In this document: piece after piece, positions 48,101-57,244 of the stretch
Numbering within the stretch: the first letter of the stretch is position 1
How the letters are laid out: every line of letters starts with the position of its first letter
DNA from: Companilactobacillus insicii
Lineage (GTDB): Bacteria > Bacillota > Bacilli > Lactobacillales > Lactobacillaceae
Length of the DNA stretch: 64,000 bases
Direction: 5' to 3'
Assembly (NCBI RefSeq): GCF_003946015.1
Contig: NZ_RHNU01000009.1
Location: 1 to 64,000 of the forward strand
The notes under the pieces: generated by a model
Told to the model about the DNA's origin: nothing
What the model saw: only the letters and a program-made list of their open reading frames with translations
Database searches by the model: none
Made by a program: the position numbers and the translations under genes

Positions 48101-48496
48101 ATTGATAATTTCACAACCTGCAGCTGGAGTAATCATAAAAATATTATTCATAAATTCCTGTATGTCATCAATATTAATTAAGTCCTTAGATGACATAATA
48201 GCTGAGGATATTTTAATCAAATTTCGATAACCTTGATTATTTTTAGCTAACAAAATCAAAGGGTAAGACTTATCAGAATCTTGAATACCAGCTATTTCAA
48301 TGGTCAATCCAATGATTGGCTTTATACCAATTTTTTTAGAATATTTATAAAAGTCAATTGAACCATACAAGTTGTTAATATCAGTTAAAGCAATCGAATT
48401 GTAGCCACGTTCTTTTGCCACTTCAATCAATTCCGGAAGCTTAACAGGACTATGCAGTAAACTATAGCTGCTCATTACTTGTAGTTGCGTTTGCAA
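45170..48496 (-). CDS. dnaE: DNA polymerase III alpha subunit DnaE
   Basis: An 1108-residue C-family polymerase that, in low-GC Gram-positives, extends RNA primers before PolC takes over. Domains in order: PHP (1-200), polymerase palm and fingers (about 260-750, with PDIDLDLPDDRRDEM holding catalytic Asp residues), helix-hairpin-helix (about 800-860) and OB fold (about 950-1030). The PHP motif reads SSYSLLHSP and TDINNLYG, so metal-binding His residues are missing and no nuclease is expected. The start is a TTG seven bases after AGGGAGG. Confidence 0.96.
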   Translation of the reverse strand: MQTQLQVMSSYSLLHSPVKLPELIEVAKERGYNSIALTDINNLYGSIDFYKYSKKIGIKPIIGLTIEIAGIQDSDKSYPLILLAKNNQGYRNLIKISSAIMSSKDLINIDDIQEFMNNIFMITPAAGCEIINSTNIDEYCSKINSMLDQDSFFLGVGMYSEQIENVKRLKEISKTTGVPLVALGDVRYINSDDHLAYQVLNYLRTGQKFESISQVVEDGDHYLRTADVFDSDFSRVDMGNSINVANNIANNCNVEIEFKDTELPEFQTPDNLSSTEFLYKLARKGLNKRLNGVVPDNYSQRLKYELGVIDKMGFSDYFLIVWDVIKHAHEVGIKTGPGRGSAAGSLVSYTLGITQVDPIKYDLLFERFLNPQRVNMPDIDLDLPDDRRDEMVMYMHDKYGSDHMAQIITFGTLAAKMALRDISRTFSQTQFQLTQWSNSIPHKLNITLKESFEESSALKNLIDSSEENRLIFKVAQRIEGIPRHYSTHAAGIVLSKKPLTDIVAVQLEDDGINLTQQTKNNVENVGLLKMDFLGLRNLTILDQAISLISKKYQKEFIPEKIALDDEKTLELFQRGDTDGIFQFESDGIRSVLRRLKPTSFDDIVATNALYRPGPMQNISTFIARKHGQEPVTYPDASLEKILKSTYGVLVYQEQVMQASSEMAGFSLADADILRRAISKKNEALMDANHKKFVDGAISQGHDKDSAEKVYQYIETFGNYGFNKSHSVAYSMIAFWLAYIKVHFPEIFFNCLMNANLNNESKISLYVQGAKDRRLKILSVDINQSNANFTVDNNGIRFGFLSVKGMRRDLARDIIEERQNKGDFTDAQNFLKRIDIRFVKDDYINPLILSGAFDSFNRNRRELMLDFKDLIESIQLAGSNLSLFDVLDPKKHEVDDYSLTEKLNQEKEYLGIYVSGHPVEKYREKLLNTNTVKISDLANVKNQDVAVLGLIKRPRVIRTKKGQRMCFATIEDETGSISVTIFPKLFQKLENTELEGKIFLIIGRSSDGRRGDLEFIADRFNDPKQYTVQLPNEKLYLKIMRAFDNEDVLSKLYETIESSPGKIPVILYREKDKKAVILKSNRWIDFSNEVRVKLETLLGEKNVFLKKHN

Positions 48497-48544
48497 TTTG
48501 TCGCCTCCCTTAGTTAAAATTATATCAAATTGAGCAAAACTTTA

Positions 48545-48573
48545 TTGGGCTAAACCCTTTTTTGTGCTAAACT
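48545..48573 (+). promoter_or_regulatory. Possible promoter of the yjzD-like gene
   Basis: TTGGGC, a 17-base spacer and TAAACT lie just before the ribosome site. Both boxes are weak matches and the leader would be very short. Confidence 0.35.
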
Positions 48574-48588
48574 ACTGGAGAAAGTGAG

Positions 48589-48919
<331 letters not shown>

Positions 48920-48970
48920 AAAATGAGACTATAACGTCAGCTGTGCTGGCCGTAATAGTCTCATTTTTTT
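48920..48970. terminator. Bidirectional terminator after the VOC remnant and the lipoprotein gene
   Basis: The stem TGAGACTAT/ATAGTCTCA with further inner pairing is flanked by A residues on the left and seven T residues on the right. Confidence 0.85.
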
Positions 48971-49697
48971 ATTTTGTTATATATAAATAGAAATCATTAG
49001 TAGCTAAATTAACATTGTAATTAATACCTTTAGAAGTAATTTGTTTCATGGTGGTTGTTCCACCATCAGCATCTTTAACTTCTTTACCAAGATCTTTTAC
49101 TACTTTTTTACCATCTGCACCAATGTATTGAGAAATCAATACCAAATCTGTCCCAAAATCCTTCATTCCAGATTTAGATTTCATCGCTTTATATGAAATA
49201 TTCATTGCAATACCCATTAATTGGCCACTTTGAACATTCATTCTTAATTTAGTGCCGTTGCTTGTTGTATAGGTAAAAATACCATCCTTGGCAATTAAAG
49301 GAAGTTGATCAGTTTGTTTGCCCATTTTAAGATTCATAAAATTATACTGTTGTGCAAAGGTCGTATAGTCAATTAATTCTTTTTCTTTTGCAACCTTAAC
49401 AATTTTTGTTTTAGTATCATCCTTCTTTTGAGCTCTTATTTTAACGGTTTTTGCTTTTGTACCAACAGGCACAGAAATAGCAAAATGATCATCACTTACT
49501 TTAACATTTTTAGTAACACCACTAACTGTATAGGTCAACTTATCATAATCTGTTGCCTTACCCTTAACAACGGCCACTAGACCATCAGCGGAATATTCAC
49601 TCTTTGTAGTCGATAAATCTAACTTTGAGCATCCGGATAATAGTATGAAGAATACAGGAACTAATATTAAAAATAAGTATTTTAATTTTTTCTTCAT
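48969..49697 (-). CDS. Putative lipoprotein, 242 residues
   Basis: The N-terminus MKKKLKYLFLILVPVFFIL followed by LSGCSKLDL is a classic lipoprotein signal with the lipobox LSGC (Cys near residue 22). The mature part is lysine-rich. It seems to have an Ig-like domain (about 30-100) followed by a second domain of unknown fold. I start at 49697, because GGGGA is eight bases upstream and the longer frame runs into the rpmF terminator. The function is unknown. Confidence 0.75.
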   Translation of the reverse strand: MKKKLKYLFLILVPVFFILLSGCSKLDLSTTKSEYSADGLVAVVKGKATDYDKLTYTVSGVTKNVKVSDDHFAISVPVGTKAKTVKIRAQKKDDTKTKIVKVAKEKELIDYTTFAQQYNFMNLKMGKQTDQLPLIAKDGIFTYTTSNGTKLRMNVQSGQLMGIAMNISYKAMKSKSGMKDFGTDLVLISQYIGADGKKVVKDLGKEVKDADGGTTTMKQITSKGINYNVNLATNDFYLYITK

Positions 49698-49718
49698 CAT
49701 AGATTCCCCATGTATTAA

Positions 49719-49746
49719 AAAAAAGCCAAGCATAATTTACTTGGCT
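49719..49746 (-). terminator. Terminator of rpmF
   Basis: The stem AAGCCAAG/CTTGGCTT with a 9-base loop is followed by T residues on the minus strand. Confidence 0.9.
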
Positions 49747-49751
49747 TTTAA

Positions 49752-49934
49752 TTAAGCTTCTTTCTTGTCTTCAATAACTTTTTCACCCTTGTACATACCT
49801 GATGGTGATACATGGTGACTAATACGATATTCACCAGTAGCAACGTCGAATTGCATATTTGGTGTATCTAACTTAATATGTCCACGTCTTTGACGTTTTC
49901 TTTGTTTTGATGTTTTTCTCTTTGGAACAGCCAT
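49752..49934 (-). CDS. rpmF: 50S ribosomal protein L32
   Basis: A 60-residue basic ribosomal protein beginning [19 protein letters not shown]. It lacks the four zinc-binding Cys of the C+ form, so it is the zinc-independent type. AAAGGAG precedes the ATG. It has its own promoter and terminator. Confidence 0.96.
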   Translation of the reverse strand: MAVPKRKTSKQRKRQRRGHIKLDTPNMQFDVATGEYRISHHVSPSGMYKGEKVIEDKKEA

Positions 49935-49983
49935 ATTTAAAAACTCCTTTATTTATATTACTTAATCAAATCTAACGTTTAAT

Positions 49984-50012
49984 ATAATACTATCATAAAA
50001 ACGTTTGAGCAA
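49984..50012 (-). promoter_or_regulatory. rpmF promoter
   Basis: On the minus strand TTGCTC (50007-50012), a 17-base spacer and TATTAT (49984-49989). Confidence 0.6.
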
Positions 50013-50021
50013 GCAAAAATA

Positions 50022-50339
50022 CTATTTTGTTTGTTTTTTTACCTGATTTTCCTTCAAAGCGTCCGCAATTTGACCATCATTAGACACTTTTACATTAGAA
50101 ATTTGTTTTCTTGCACTACGTGATAATTTGTCATTATCTTTCTTTTTGCCAGAACTTGCAAGTAACATTGTAATAATTGCCCCAAGCAATAATGACACAA
50201 TAATAAGAATAATCAATGGCAACTTAACATGTGTAAATCCAAAACTAACCGTAACTGGATTTACATTTAACACTGCGAAGATAACCACAATCAATGCGAT
50301 TACCAATCCAATTACAAACCTTGACTGTTTACTATTCAT
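50022..50339 (-). CDS. LapA-domain small membrane protein (DUF1049)
   Basis: A 105-residue protein with two membrane helices (about 8-27 and 40-62) separated by NVNPVTVSFGFTHVKLP, the LapA-domain pattern, and a lysine-rich cytoplasmic tail. The role is unknown; in other bacteria LapA proteins assist lipopolysaccharide or envelope assembly. I use the ATG at 50339, nine bases after GGGG; the ATG at 50348 lies on top of the ribosome site. It follows the SDR gene closely. Confidence 0.8.
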   Translation of the reverse strand: MNSKQSRFVIGLVIALIVVIFAVLNVNPVTVSFGFTHVKLPLIILIIVSLLLGAIITMLLASSGKKKDNDKLSRSARKQISNVKVSNDGQIADALKENQVKKQTK

Positions 50340-50351
50340 AAAAGTCATCCC

Positions 50352-51149
50352 CTACTTACGATTTCCTAGTGTGCCAGCCAAAAAGTCGCCAACACTCGGC
50401 GCAATTCTGTACAAAACTGCTGCTAATTCCATATAACGTGGGCGATTGATCTCTCGTTTACTCTTGTTGAAAGTATTGACGATATCCCAAGCTAATTTAT
50501 CTGGATCTAAAACAAAATATTTTACTGAGTCCAAATAATTTCCGCCATGATCAGCTACATCAAAGAAATTAGTTGCTACCGGCCCTGGATTGATAGTTGT
50601 TACTCTAATACCAAATGGTTTTAACTCTAATCGCATGCCATCAGAGAATCCTATAACAGCAGCCTTTGTAGCTGAATATGCAGCAGACTTAGGCGTAGTT
50701 ATTTTACCAGCCATAGATCCAACATTGAAAATGTGACCGTGACCGTTAGAAATCATTTTTCCAGCTATTAAACGTGACATCAGCATTAGTCCCAAGACAT
50801 TTACACGAAACATTTTTTCAACAGTCGAGAATTCTGTATCCAAATAATTGGAGAAATCACCGAATCCTGCCGCATTTACTAATATATCAATATTCTCAGA
50901 AATTTCAAATGCTTGATCCACACCGTCCGTAATCTGCTTAGGATCACTCATATCAATTAAAATATATTCGTGATGTGCATTTTCAGCACCTACACGTGTA
51001 CATTCATTCTTAACTTGAATAAGCTTATCTTCACTTCTTGCAACCAAAATCAGGTTGGCTCCCATTCTAGCAGAGTTAATAGCCACATCTTTACCAATAC
51101 CAGAAGATGCGCCAGTCACTAGTACTGTCTGATTCAACAAATTATTCAT
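50352..51149 (-). CDS. SDR-family oxidoreductase
   Basis: A 265-residue short-chain dehydrogenase. The cofactor motif TGASSGIG lies near residue 12, NAAGFG near 88, and the catalytic Ser-Tyr-Lys at GSMAGK (near 144) and YSATK (near 158). The substrate is unknown. The ATG at 51149 (MNNLLNQT) is preferred to the GTG at 51158 on ribosome-site spacing. It follows rnz, the usual lactobacillar order. Confidence 0.87.
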   Translation of the reverse strand: MNNLLNQTVLVTGASSGIGKDVAINSARMGANLILVARSEDKLIQVKNECTRVGAENAHHEYILIDMSDPKQITDGVDQAFEISENIDILVNAAGFGDFSNYLDTEFSTVEKMFRVNVLGLMLMSRLIAGKMISNGHGHIFNVGSMAGKITTPKSAAYSATKAAVIGFSDGMRLELKPFGIRVTTINPGPVATNFFDVADHGGNYLDSVKYFVLDPDKLAWDIVNTFNKSKREINRPRYMELAAVLYRIAPSVGDFLAGTLGNRK

Positions 51150-51167
51150 CTTGTACACCCACTCTCA

Positions 51168-52097
51168 CTATATTTTAAATGGTACCTCATAGACATCAAA
51201 ATCATTAACTACTTTTGTATTTTTGAAAATCTTTTGAGCTTCTTTTTGTAATATCAATGAACCCTTGCCAGCATATCGAGCAGAAATATGTGTTAATAAA
51301 AGACCCCTCGCATTACACTTTTTCGCAACTTCAGCTGCTTGTGTAGCTGTCGAATGAAAATAATTATATGCCAATTGTCTTTCATCATTTGAAAAAGTCG
51401 ACTCATGAACTATTACATCAGCATTCTGTGATAACTTATCAATTTCTGGAGTATATCTAGTATCAGAAATAATGGTAACAACCTTACTTGGTTTATCTGG
51501 ACCAATAAAATCTCGTCCATTTATTTCTGTACCATCTCCCAAAGTTACAGTCTTACCCGCTTTTAATTGTCCAAAAATTGGACCATTAGGAATATTGTAC
51601 TTTCTTAAATTATCAACCAATAGCTCACCAGTACGTGGTTTTTCAACAACACGATATCCAAAACAAGTAACTCTATGTTTTAATTTTCCAGCATAAACAC
51701 TGAAAGTCTTGTCATTGAAAATTTCTCCGCCATCCTTTAGCTCAATATACTTAATTCTATAATTCAATTTACTGCCAGTGACCCTAAGAGACGTTTCAAC
51801 AAACTCTTTAATACCCACTGGACCATAAATTTCCAAAGGAGTGTTGCCGCCCTGATTGGCTCTACTAGCCAATAAACCAGGTAGTCCAAATATATGATCA
51901 CCATGTAAGTGAGTAATAAAAATTTTAGTGATTTTTCTTGGTCGAATTGTTGTTCTCAAAATTTGATGTTGTGTTGCCTCACCAACATCAAAAAGCCAAA
52001 CTTCATTTCGCTCATCTAACATTTTTAGTGCTGTACTAGAAACATTCCTACCCTTAGATGGGACTCCAGCTCCTGTTCCTAAAAATTCTAATTCCAT
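51168..52097 (-). CDS. rnz: Ribonuclease Z
   Basis: A 309-residue metallo-beta-lactamase-fold endonuclease that trims the 3' end of tRNA precursors. The zinc motif is [13 protein letters not shown] near residue 61. Further ligands sit in SDTRYT, HESTF and [13 protein letters not shown] precedes the ATG. It lies in the obg-oatA-like-rnz-SDR run. Confidence 0.95.
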   Translation of the reverse strand: MELEFLGTGAGVPSKGRNVSSTALKMLDERNEVWLFDVGEATQHQILRTTIRPRKITKIFITHLHGDHIFGLPGLLASRANQGGNTPLEIYGPVGIKEFVETSLRVTGSKLNYRIKYIELKDGGEIFNDKTFSVYAGKLKHRVTCFGYRVVEKPRTGELLVDNLRKYNIPNGPIFGQLKAGKTVTLGDGTEINGRDFIGPDKPSKVVTIISDTRYTPEIDKLSQNADVIVHESTFSNDERQLAYNYFHSTATQAAEVAKKCNARGLLLTHISARYAGKGSLILQKEAQKIFKNTKVVNDFDVYEVPFKI

Positions 52098-52111
52098 ATA
52101 AAAGTCCTATT

Positions 52112-54034
52112 CTATTTTTTATCTAATACTTTTAGTATTTCTTTTACTACAAATGAAGTGTAATACATTGATCCATCTGGATTTGGATGAACATTATCAT
52201 CATAGAACCAGTCAGTATGACCATTAGAATAATCATTCCAATCAATAACATGTAAGTTTTTATACTTTTTAGTTGATTCACTTAGAACACCATTCACAGT
52301 CTTTTCCCATGGTCTGGTTGGTACGTGTACATTTATCCAAAATACATTCCTATTTGGCCCAACTAATTTCATAATTTGATCCACTTGTTGAGAATTTATA
52401 GGTCCATTAGTACCTAACCCAATCATTACATTAGGCGCCAAGACACCTTGATTCTTATAATTCTGCAAAATATCAACACTGGCATCCAGTTGTCGACTAA
52501 CAGCAGCATCAACAATTACTTTTTTATCATCAAATAATTTTAAGAAATTATCAGAACCATCAGCCATAACAGAATCCCCAACGGCAGTCATCGGTATATC
52601 CTTCAATTGCTGTAATTGAATTTGAGTTAGTCCATACTTTTCAAATTCCTGATTAACAGGATTCTTTTTCGCAGCTTTTTTGTATTTAGCCATATCAGCA
52701 GCACTGATTTTGCCGTTTGCTTGTTTGGCCTTATTCTTCTTTAAATTATCGATTGCTTGTTGTTTCTTTTTCTTATTAGCTTTTTCATTTTTATTGATTT
52801 TATTGGCTAACTGGCTGTGATTCACATTTGGATTAGGTGCCCCAACAGCATTCACAACACTATAGCAGCCTGTAATTGCAATCATTGCAATCACAATAGC
52901 TAATACTTTTTGATAACCCAATGAGCGTTTGAAAAAATACTTAATTGAATTCCAGTTAGCATGTGCTAATGGTTGTTCCACAAATCTAAATGAGAATTCA
53001 GTAACAAGGACAATTAAAATAACCTCAATAACTGGATAAAGAATTGGATGATCTGCAACATTCTTGAATTTTGATTCAAAGAATATCATAACTGGAAATT
53101 GGTATAGATATAATCCATAACTTCTACTGCCAATATAATGGAAAACTTTATTACTCAATACTCTATTCCAAAATGCGTCAGGATGTGCAACTACACCAAT
53201 TAAAATACATGTAACCAATGTAAAGATAAACATACCGCCACGATACAAAAATGGATCATTATCTTTGATTGTGAAAATCATTAAAATCATCAATGCTATT
53301 GATAGTGCACCAATAGCATTCAATTTGAGCTTATCACTTTTGGCAATGCCACCCTTTAAACGTTCAGCCGGCCATATCAAAGCTAGTCCACAACCCATTA
53401 GAATAGAAAACAGACGTGTATCTGTACCGTAATAAATTCTACTTGGATCAACACCCGGCTTAAATAAAAATGCCATCCAAAGTGCCGAAGCTATAGAAAC
53501 AATCATTGTAAAGCCAAAAATACGACTCTTTTTCACACCAAATTTTACAAATAACAGCAATAACAAAGGCCAAATTATATAAAACTGACCTTCGATAGAT
53601 AGTGTCCAAAGATGCGTAAATGGTGACTCATTGTTAGCAAATCTTTCAAAGTAAGATTGACCATTAAATATTTGCCACCAATTATAAACATTTAGAATAT
53701 TTGTAATAAAAATTTGATCCAAATGATAGAGCAAATTCTTCAAAAAGAAGAATATGTATGCACCAGATGCTAATAGCACAAACAACATACCAGGATATAA
53801 TCTCTTAACACGTTTCCAATAGAAATTTTTCAAATCAAATTTACCACCATAATCAGTAGTATTGAAAAAGTGATCAGTAATCAAATAACCAGATATTAAG
53901 AAAAAAATTGGAACTCCCAAATATCCACCGGAAAAGACGTTAGGATTCAAGTGATACATTATGACACCTATAACCCCTAAAGTACGTAGTCCGTCAAATC
54001 CGCTTATAAATCTTCTTTTCGGTGATTTATCCAT
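52112..54034 (-). CDS. OatA-like peptidoglycan O-acetyltransferase
   Basis: A 640-residue two-part protein. Residues 1-390 are an acyltransferase-3 membrane domain with about ten or eleven helices (RRFISGFDGLRTLGVIGVI at the start). Residues 470-638 are an extracellular SGNH domain with VGDSVMADGSD (Ser), GLGTNGPIN and DDNVHPNPDGS (Asp, His). A Lys/Asn-rich linker joins them. OatA acetylates N-acetylmuramic acid and gives lysozyme resistance. The target here could also be another wall polymer. The ribosome site is weak, suggesting coupling to obg. Confidence 0.87.
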   Translation of the reverse strand: MDKSPKRRFISGFDGLRTLGVIGVIMYHLNPNVFSGGYLGVPIFFLISGYLITDHFFNTTDYGGKFDLKNFYWKRVKRLYPGMLFVLLASGAYIFFFLKNLLYHLDQIFITNILNVYNWWQIFNGQSYFERFANNESPFTHLWTLSIEGQFYIIWPLLLLLFVKFGVKKSRIFGFTMIVSIASALWMAFLFKPGVDPSRIYYGTDTRLFSILMGCGLALIWPAERLKGGIAKSDKLKLNAIGALSIALMILMIFTIKDNDPFLYRGGMFIFTLVTCILIGVVAHPDAFWNRVLSNKVFHYIGSRSYGLYLYQFPVMIFFESKFKNVADHPILYPVIEVILIVLVTEFSFRFVEQPLAHANWNSIKYFFKRSLGYQKVLAIVIAMIAITGCYSVVNAVGAPNPNVNHSQLANKINKNEKANKKKKQQAIDNLKKNKAKQANGKISAADMAKYKKAAKKNPVNQEFEKYGLTQIQLQQLKDIPMTAVGDSVMADGSDNFLKLFDDKKVIVDAAVSRQLDASVDILQNYKNQGVLAPNVMIGLGTNGPINSQQVDQIMKLVGPNRNVFWINVHVPTRPWEKTVNGVLSESTKKYKNLHVIDWNDYSNGHTDWFYDDNVHPNPDGSMYYTSFVVKEILKVLDKK

Positions 54035-54049
54035 TATACTTATTTACCC

Positions 54050-55339
54050 CTAAATAAATTCAAACGTGAAATCAAGAATCGTTACTGAATCTCCAGATTG
54101 TGCACCAGCCTTAATAAGACCATCTTCAATACCCATGCTCTTAAGTTGACGTGCAAATCTCATAATTCCATCTTGATGGTCTAAATTACTTCTCTGAAGT
54201 AGCAATTCGACATCATGTCCCTTAACGATATAACTGTGTTCATCTTCTTTTTCAATTGTGAACTTATCAGCCTTTGCTTCATAGTTGTATTCCTTAGTCT
54301 CGTCCGATTGAACATCAAAATGAATTGGCTCTGCTTTAGAAAGAACCTCACTAGTATGGTTCATCAGATCTTTAACACCTGTGTGTTGAATGCTTGAGAT
54401 TGGGAAAAGATCAATTTTGTGATCATCAGAATGTTCCAACAATTGATCTTTGAATTTTTCCATTCTTGCTTCTGATCCATCAATATCTAACTTAGTTGGC
54501 ACAATTATTTCTGGCCTACTCAAGATATTTTCATCGTAATTACCCAATTCTTCACGAATTGCTAAATAATCTTCATATGGATCACGTCCATTTTCTGGAT
54601 CCATATCTACAAGATGTAGAATTACTCGCGTACGCTCAACGTGACGTAAGAATTGAATTCCTAAACCAACACCATTGGATGCTCCCTCAATTAAACCAGG
54701 CAAATCAGCAATAACAAAATCTTGCCCATTATCCAATTTAACCATACCTAAATTAGGCGATAGTGTCGTAAAGTGATATGCCGCAATCTTAGGTTTTGCT
54801 GAGGTAGCCACTGATAATAAGGTAGACTTCCCAACTGAAGGGAAACCAACTAGACCAACGTCAGCAATCAACTTCAATTCAAGACGCAAATGAATCTCTT
54901 GTCCTGGTTCACCATTTTCGGCTACTTCAGGAGCGCGATTCTTAGAGTTAGCAAAGTGAATATTTCCACGTCCACCATCTCCACCTTTAGCGACAACTAA
55001 TTCTTGATTATGCTCAACCAAATCACCAATTAATTTACCAGTATCTTCATTATATACTGAAGTTCCAGCAGGAACTGCAATATAAACAGGATCAGCTTTA
55101 TGACCGTACATACCTTTAATCTGACCGTTTTGGCCTGGTTGTGCTTTAAAGATACGCTTGTATCTAAAGTCCATTAGAGTATTCATACCTTCATGAGCCT
55201 TTAATATGATGTCACCACCGCGACCGCCATCTCCTCCGGCAGGTCCACCTAGCGGAACATATTTTTCATGGCGAAAGGCGACGGCTCCGTCTCCACCTTT
55301 ACCAGATCTAACGGTGATTTTAACGTTATCTACAAACAT
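54050..55339 (-). CDS. obg: GTPase Obg
   Basis: A 429-residue essential GTPase linked to 50S assembly and stress response. The glycine-rich OBG domain (about 1-158) has [13 protein letters not shown]. The G domain has GFPSVGKST near residue 165 and DLPGLIEGA. The C-terminal OCT domain (about 345-429) is present, the typical Gram-positive form. GGGGGG lies before the ATG. Confidence 0.97.
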   Translation of the reverse strand: MFVDNVKITVRSGKGGDGAVAFRHEKYVPLGGPAGGDGGRGGDIILKAHEGMNTLMDFRYKRIFKAQPGQNGQIKGMYGHKADPVYIAVPAGTSVYNEDTGKLIGDLVEHNQELVVAKGGDGGRGNIHFANSKNRAPEVAENGEPGQEIHLRLELKLIADVGLVGFPSVGKSTLLSVATSAKPKIAAYHFTTLSPNLGMVKLDNGQDFVIADLPGLIEGASNGVGLGIQFLRHVERTRVILHLVDMDPENGRDPYEDYLAIREELGNYDENILSRPEIIVPTKLDIDGSEARMEKFKDQLLEHSDDHKIDLFPISSIQHTGVKDLMNHTSEVLSKAEPIHFDVQSDETKEYNYEAKADKFTIEKEDEHSYIVKGHDVELLLQRSNLDHQDGIMRFARQLKSMGIEDGLIKAGAQSGDSVTILDFTFEFI

Positions 55340-55465
55340 TAAAACCCCCCTTTCTAAACATAGTTATCATTTTTAAATTTTAGCACAAAAATAGATATCA
55401 TTATACGTTGAATAATAACAATTATTTTATTGAAACCGAAACAACATTGGTATATTTTAACCGTT

Positions 55466-55528
55466 GTTGAAGTTTTTTGAAAGAATTTGAATGATATTGG
55501 TTGATTTTGAATGAAAATGATGTATTAT
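55466..55528 (+). promoter_or_regulatory. fru operon promoter with ten-base-phased repeats
   Basis: A promoter is formed by TTGATT (55501-55506), a 16-base spacer and TATTAT (55523-55528). Copies of TTTGAA(T/A)GA start at 55476, 55486 and 55506, with weaker copies at 55466 and 55496, all in steps of ten bases. The array overlaps the -35 box, so it is the likely FruR operator. Confidence 0.65.
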
Positions 55529-55546
55529 ATTTCTCGTGAGGTGATT

Positions 55547-56305
55547 ATGAAAGTGCTTACTGAAGAGAGACACCAGATTATACTTGAACAATTAAAAATA
55601 CATAATATTGTTAAATTGCATGATTTGATCCCGTTGACTGGAGCATCCGAATCAACTTTACGACGTGATTTACAAGATTTAGAAAATTGTCATAAGTTAT
55701 TACGTATCCATGGTGGCGCACAAAATGTTATTTCCTTACATGAAGAACCAGCAGTATCTCAAAAAGCAACTGTCCACTTAGATGAGAAAAAAGCTATTGG
55801 AAGATTAGCTGCTAGTCAAGTTAGAAATCAGGAAGTAATATTTTTGGATGCCGGATCCACAATTCAATTCATGATTCCATATCTTATTGAGCATAAGGAA
55901 TTATTAGTTGTTACCAATAGCGTTGATAACGCCTCAATGTTAGCAGATTATGAAATTGATACGTTTATTCCTGGAGGTAGATTGAAATCATCTACAAAGG
56001 CATTGGTTGGATCAACAATGATACAAACGCTAGAAACTTATCATTTCGATAAATGCTTTTTAGGAACAAATGGTTTCTCAATCGAGTCAGGATATACAAC
56101 ACCTGATCCAGAGGAATCAACCATTAAGCATCTCGCTATCAAACAATCCAATCAAACATTCATTCTTTCTGACAGTTCTAAATACTGCCAAGTCAGCTTT
56201 AGCAAATTTGCCGACCTGAAAGATGCTACCCTAATTACCAACGAATTGCCAGCAAAAGATTCAGGGTTGTTAAATAAAGAAGCAAAAATTATGGAGGTAA
56301 ACTAA
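55547..56305 (+). CDS. fruR: DeoR-family regulator of the fructose operon
   Basis: A 252-residue regulator. The N-terminal helix-turn-helix (residues 1-57, EERHQIILEQLKIHN) is DeoR type. The C-terminal sugar-phosphate sensor contains DAGSTIQFM near residue 100, and the final GLLNKEAKIMEV. In relatives the effector is fructose-1-phosphate. I start at 55547 (MKVLTEERH), behind GAGGTG; the longer frame from 55511 lies within the promoter. It is followed without gap by fruK. Confidence 0.92.
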   Translation: MKVLTEERHQIILEQLKIHNIVKLHDLIPLTGASESTLRRDLQDLENCHKLLRIHGGAQNVISLHEEPAVSQKATVHLDEKKAIGRLAASQVRNQEVIFLDAGSTIQFMIPYLIEHKELLVVTNSVDNASMLADYEIDTFIPGGRLKSSTKALVGSTMIQTLETYHFDKCFLGTNGFSIESGYTTPDPEESTIKHLAIKQSNQTFILSDSSKYCQVSFSKFADLKDATLITNELPAKDSGLLNKEAKIMEVN

Positions 56306-57229
56306 TTGATTTATACAATTACGGCTAATCCTTCAATTGATTATGTTTTACAATTGAAGACTCTAACAAACGGCGAAGTTAATAGAACCACGAGTGATGT
56401 TAAACTTCCCGGTGGAAAAGGTATTAATGTTTCTCGTATTCTTAAGGAATTAGATATTGATTCCACTGCACTAGGTTTTGTCGGAGGAGCTACCGGTGAA
56501 ATGTTCAAAAACCTACTTGCTGAGCATCATCTAAAAACTGATTTTACTAATGTTGCAGAAGATACACGTATAAACGTAAAAATAAACGCAACTGAACAAG
56601 ATGAAGAAACAGAGATTAACGGAACAGGACCTGCTATTTCAACTTCAGAAAAAGAATTGTTCATTAATCAACTAAAATCAGTTGTAAGTGGCGATGTGGT
56701 CATAATGTCTGGAAGTCTTCCCAGACAATTACCCGAAACATTTTATTTGGATATAGCAAAAATGATTCAGGGCCAAGGTGCTGATTTCATTATTGATACA
56801 ACTGGTCAAGCCCTGCTTGATACACTACCTTTGCATCCTTTAGTTGTTAAACCAAATAATCATGAACTAGCCGATCTATTCAAAACTGAGTTTAGTTCTG
56901 ATAAAGAAATAATCGATCATGCCAAAAAATTATTGGACAACGGTGCTAAACATGTTCTGGTATCAATGGCTGGTGATGGTGCTTTGCTGGTAACGAAGGA
57001 TCACACATATAAGGCTAATGCACCTAAAGGAACTGTTATTAATTCTGTCGGTGCTGGAGATTCAATGATTGCTGGTTTTGCCGGCACATTTATGAAGACT
57101 AATGATCCCATCGAAAGTTTTCATATTGGTGCTGCCTGCGGTTCGGCTACAGCATTTAGTCAAGATATCGCTATCAAAGAAAAAATTGACCAAGTTTATA
57201 AAGAAATTAATATTACAGAATTAAGTTAA
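56306..57229 (+). CDS. fruK: 1-phosphofructokinase
   Basis: A 307-residue PfkB-family kinase converting fructose-1-phosphate to fructose-1,6-bisphosphate. Motifs are LPGGKGINVSRILKEL near residue 35 and VGAGDSMIAGFAG near 245 with the catalytic Asp. The start is a TTG directly after the fruR stop, nine bases after GGAGG. It acts between the FruA transporter and glycolysis. Confidence 0.95.
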   Translation: MIYTITANPSIDYVLQLKTLTNGEVNRTTSDVKLPGGKGINVSRILKELDIDSTALGFVGGATGEMFKNLLAEHHLKTDFTNVAEDTRINVKINATEQDEETEINGTGPAISTSEKELFINQLKSVVSGDVVIMSGSLPRQLPETFYLDIAKMIQGQGADFIIDTTGQALLDTLPLHPLVVKPNNHELADLFKTEFSSDKEIIDHAKKLLDNGAKHVLVSMAGDGALLVTKDHTYKANAPKGTVINSVGAGDSMIAGFAGTFMKTNDPIESFHIGAACGSATAFSQDIAIKEKIDQVYKEINITELS

Positions 57230-57244
57230 GGGAGGGACTTATTC

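Noticed and set aside
55511-55546. Upstream ATG extending fruR by twelve codons
   Set aside because: It lies within the promoter and repeat array, has no ribosome site, and the product would carry residues absent from the DeoR fold.
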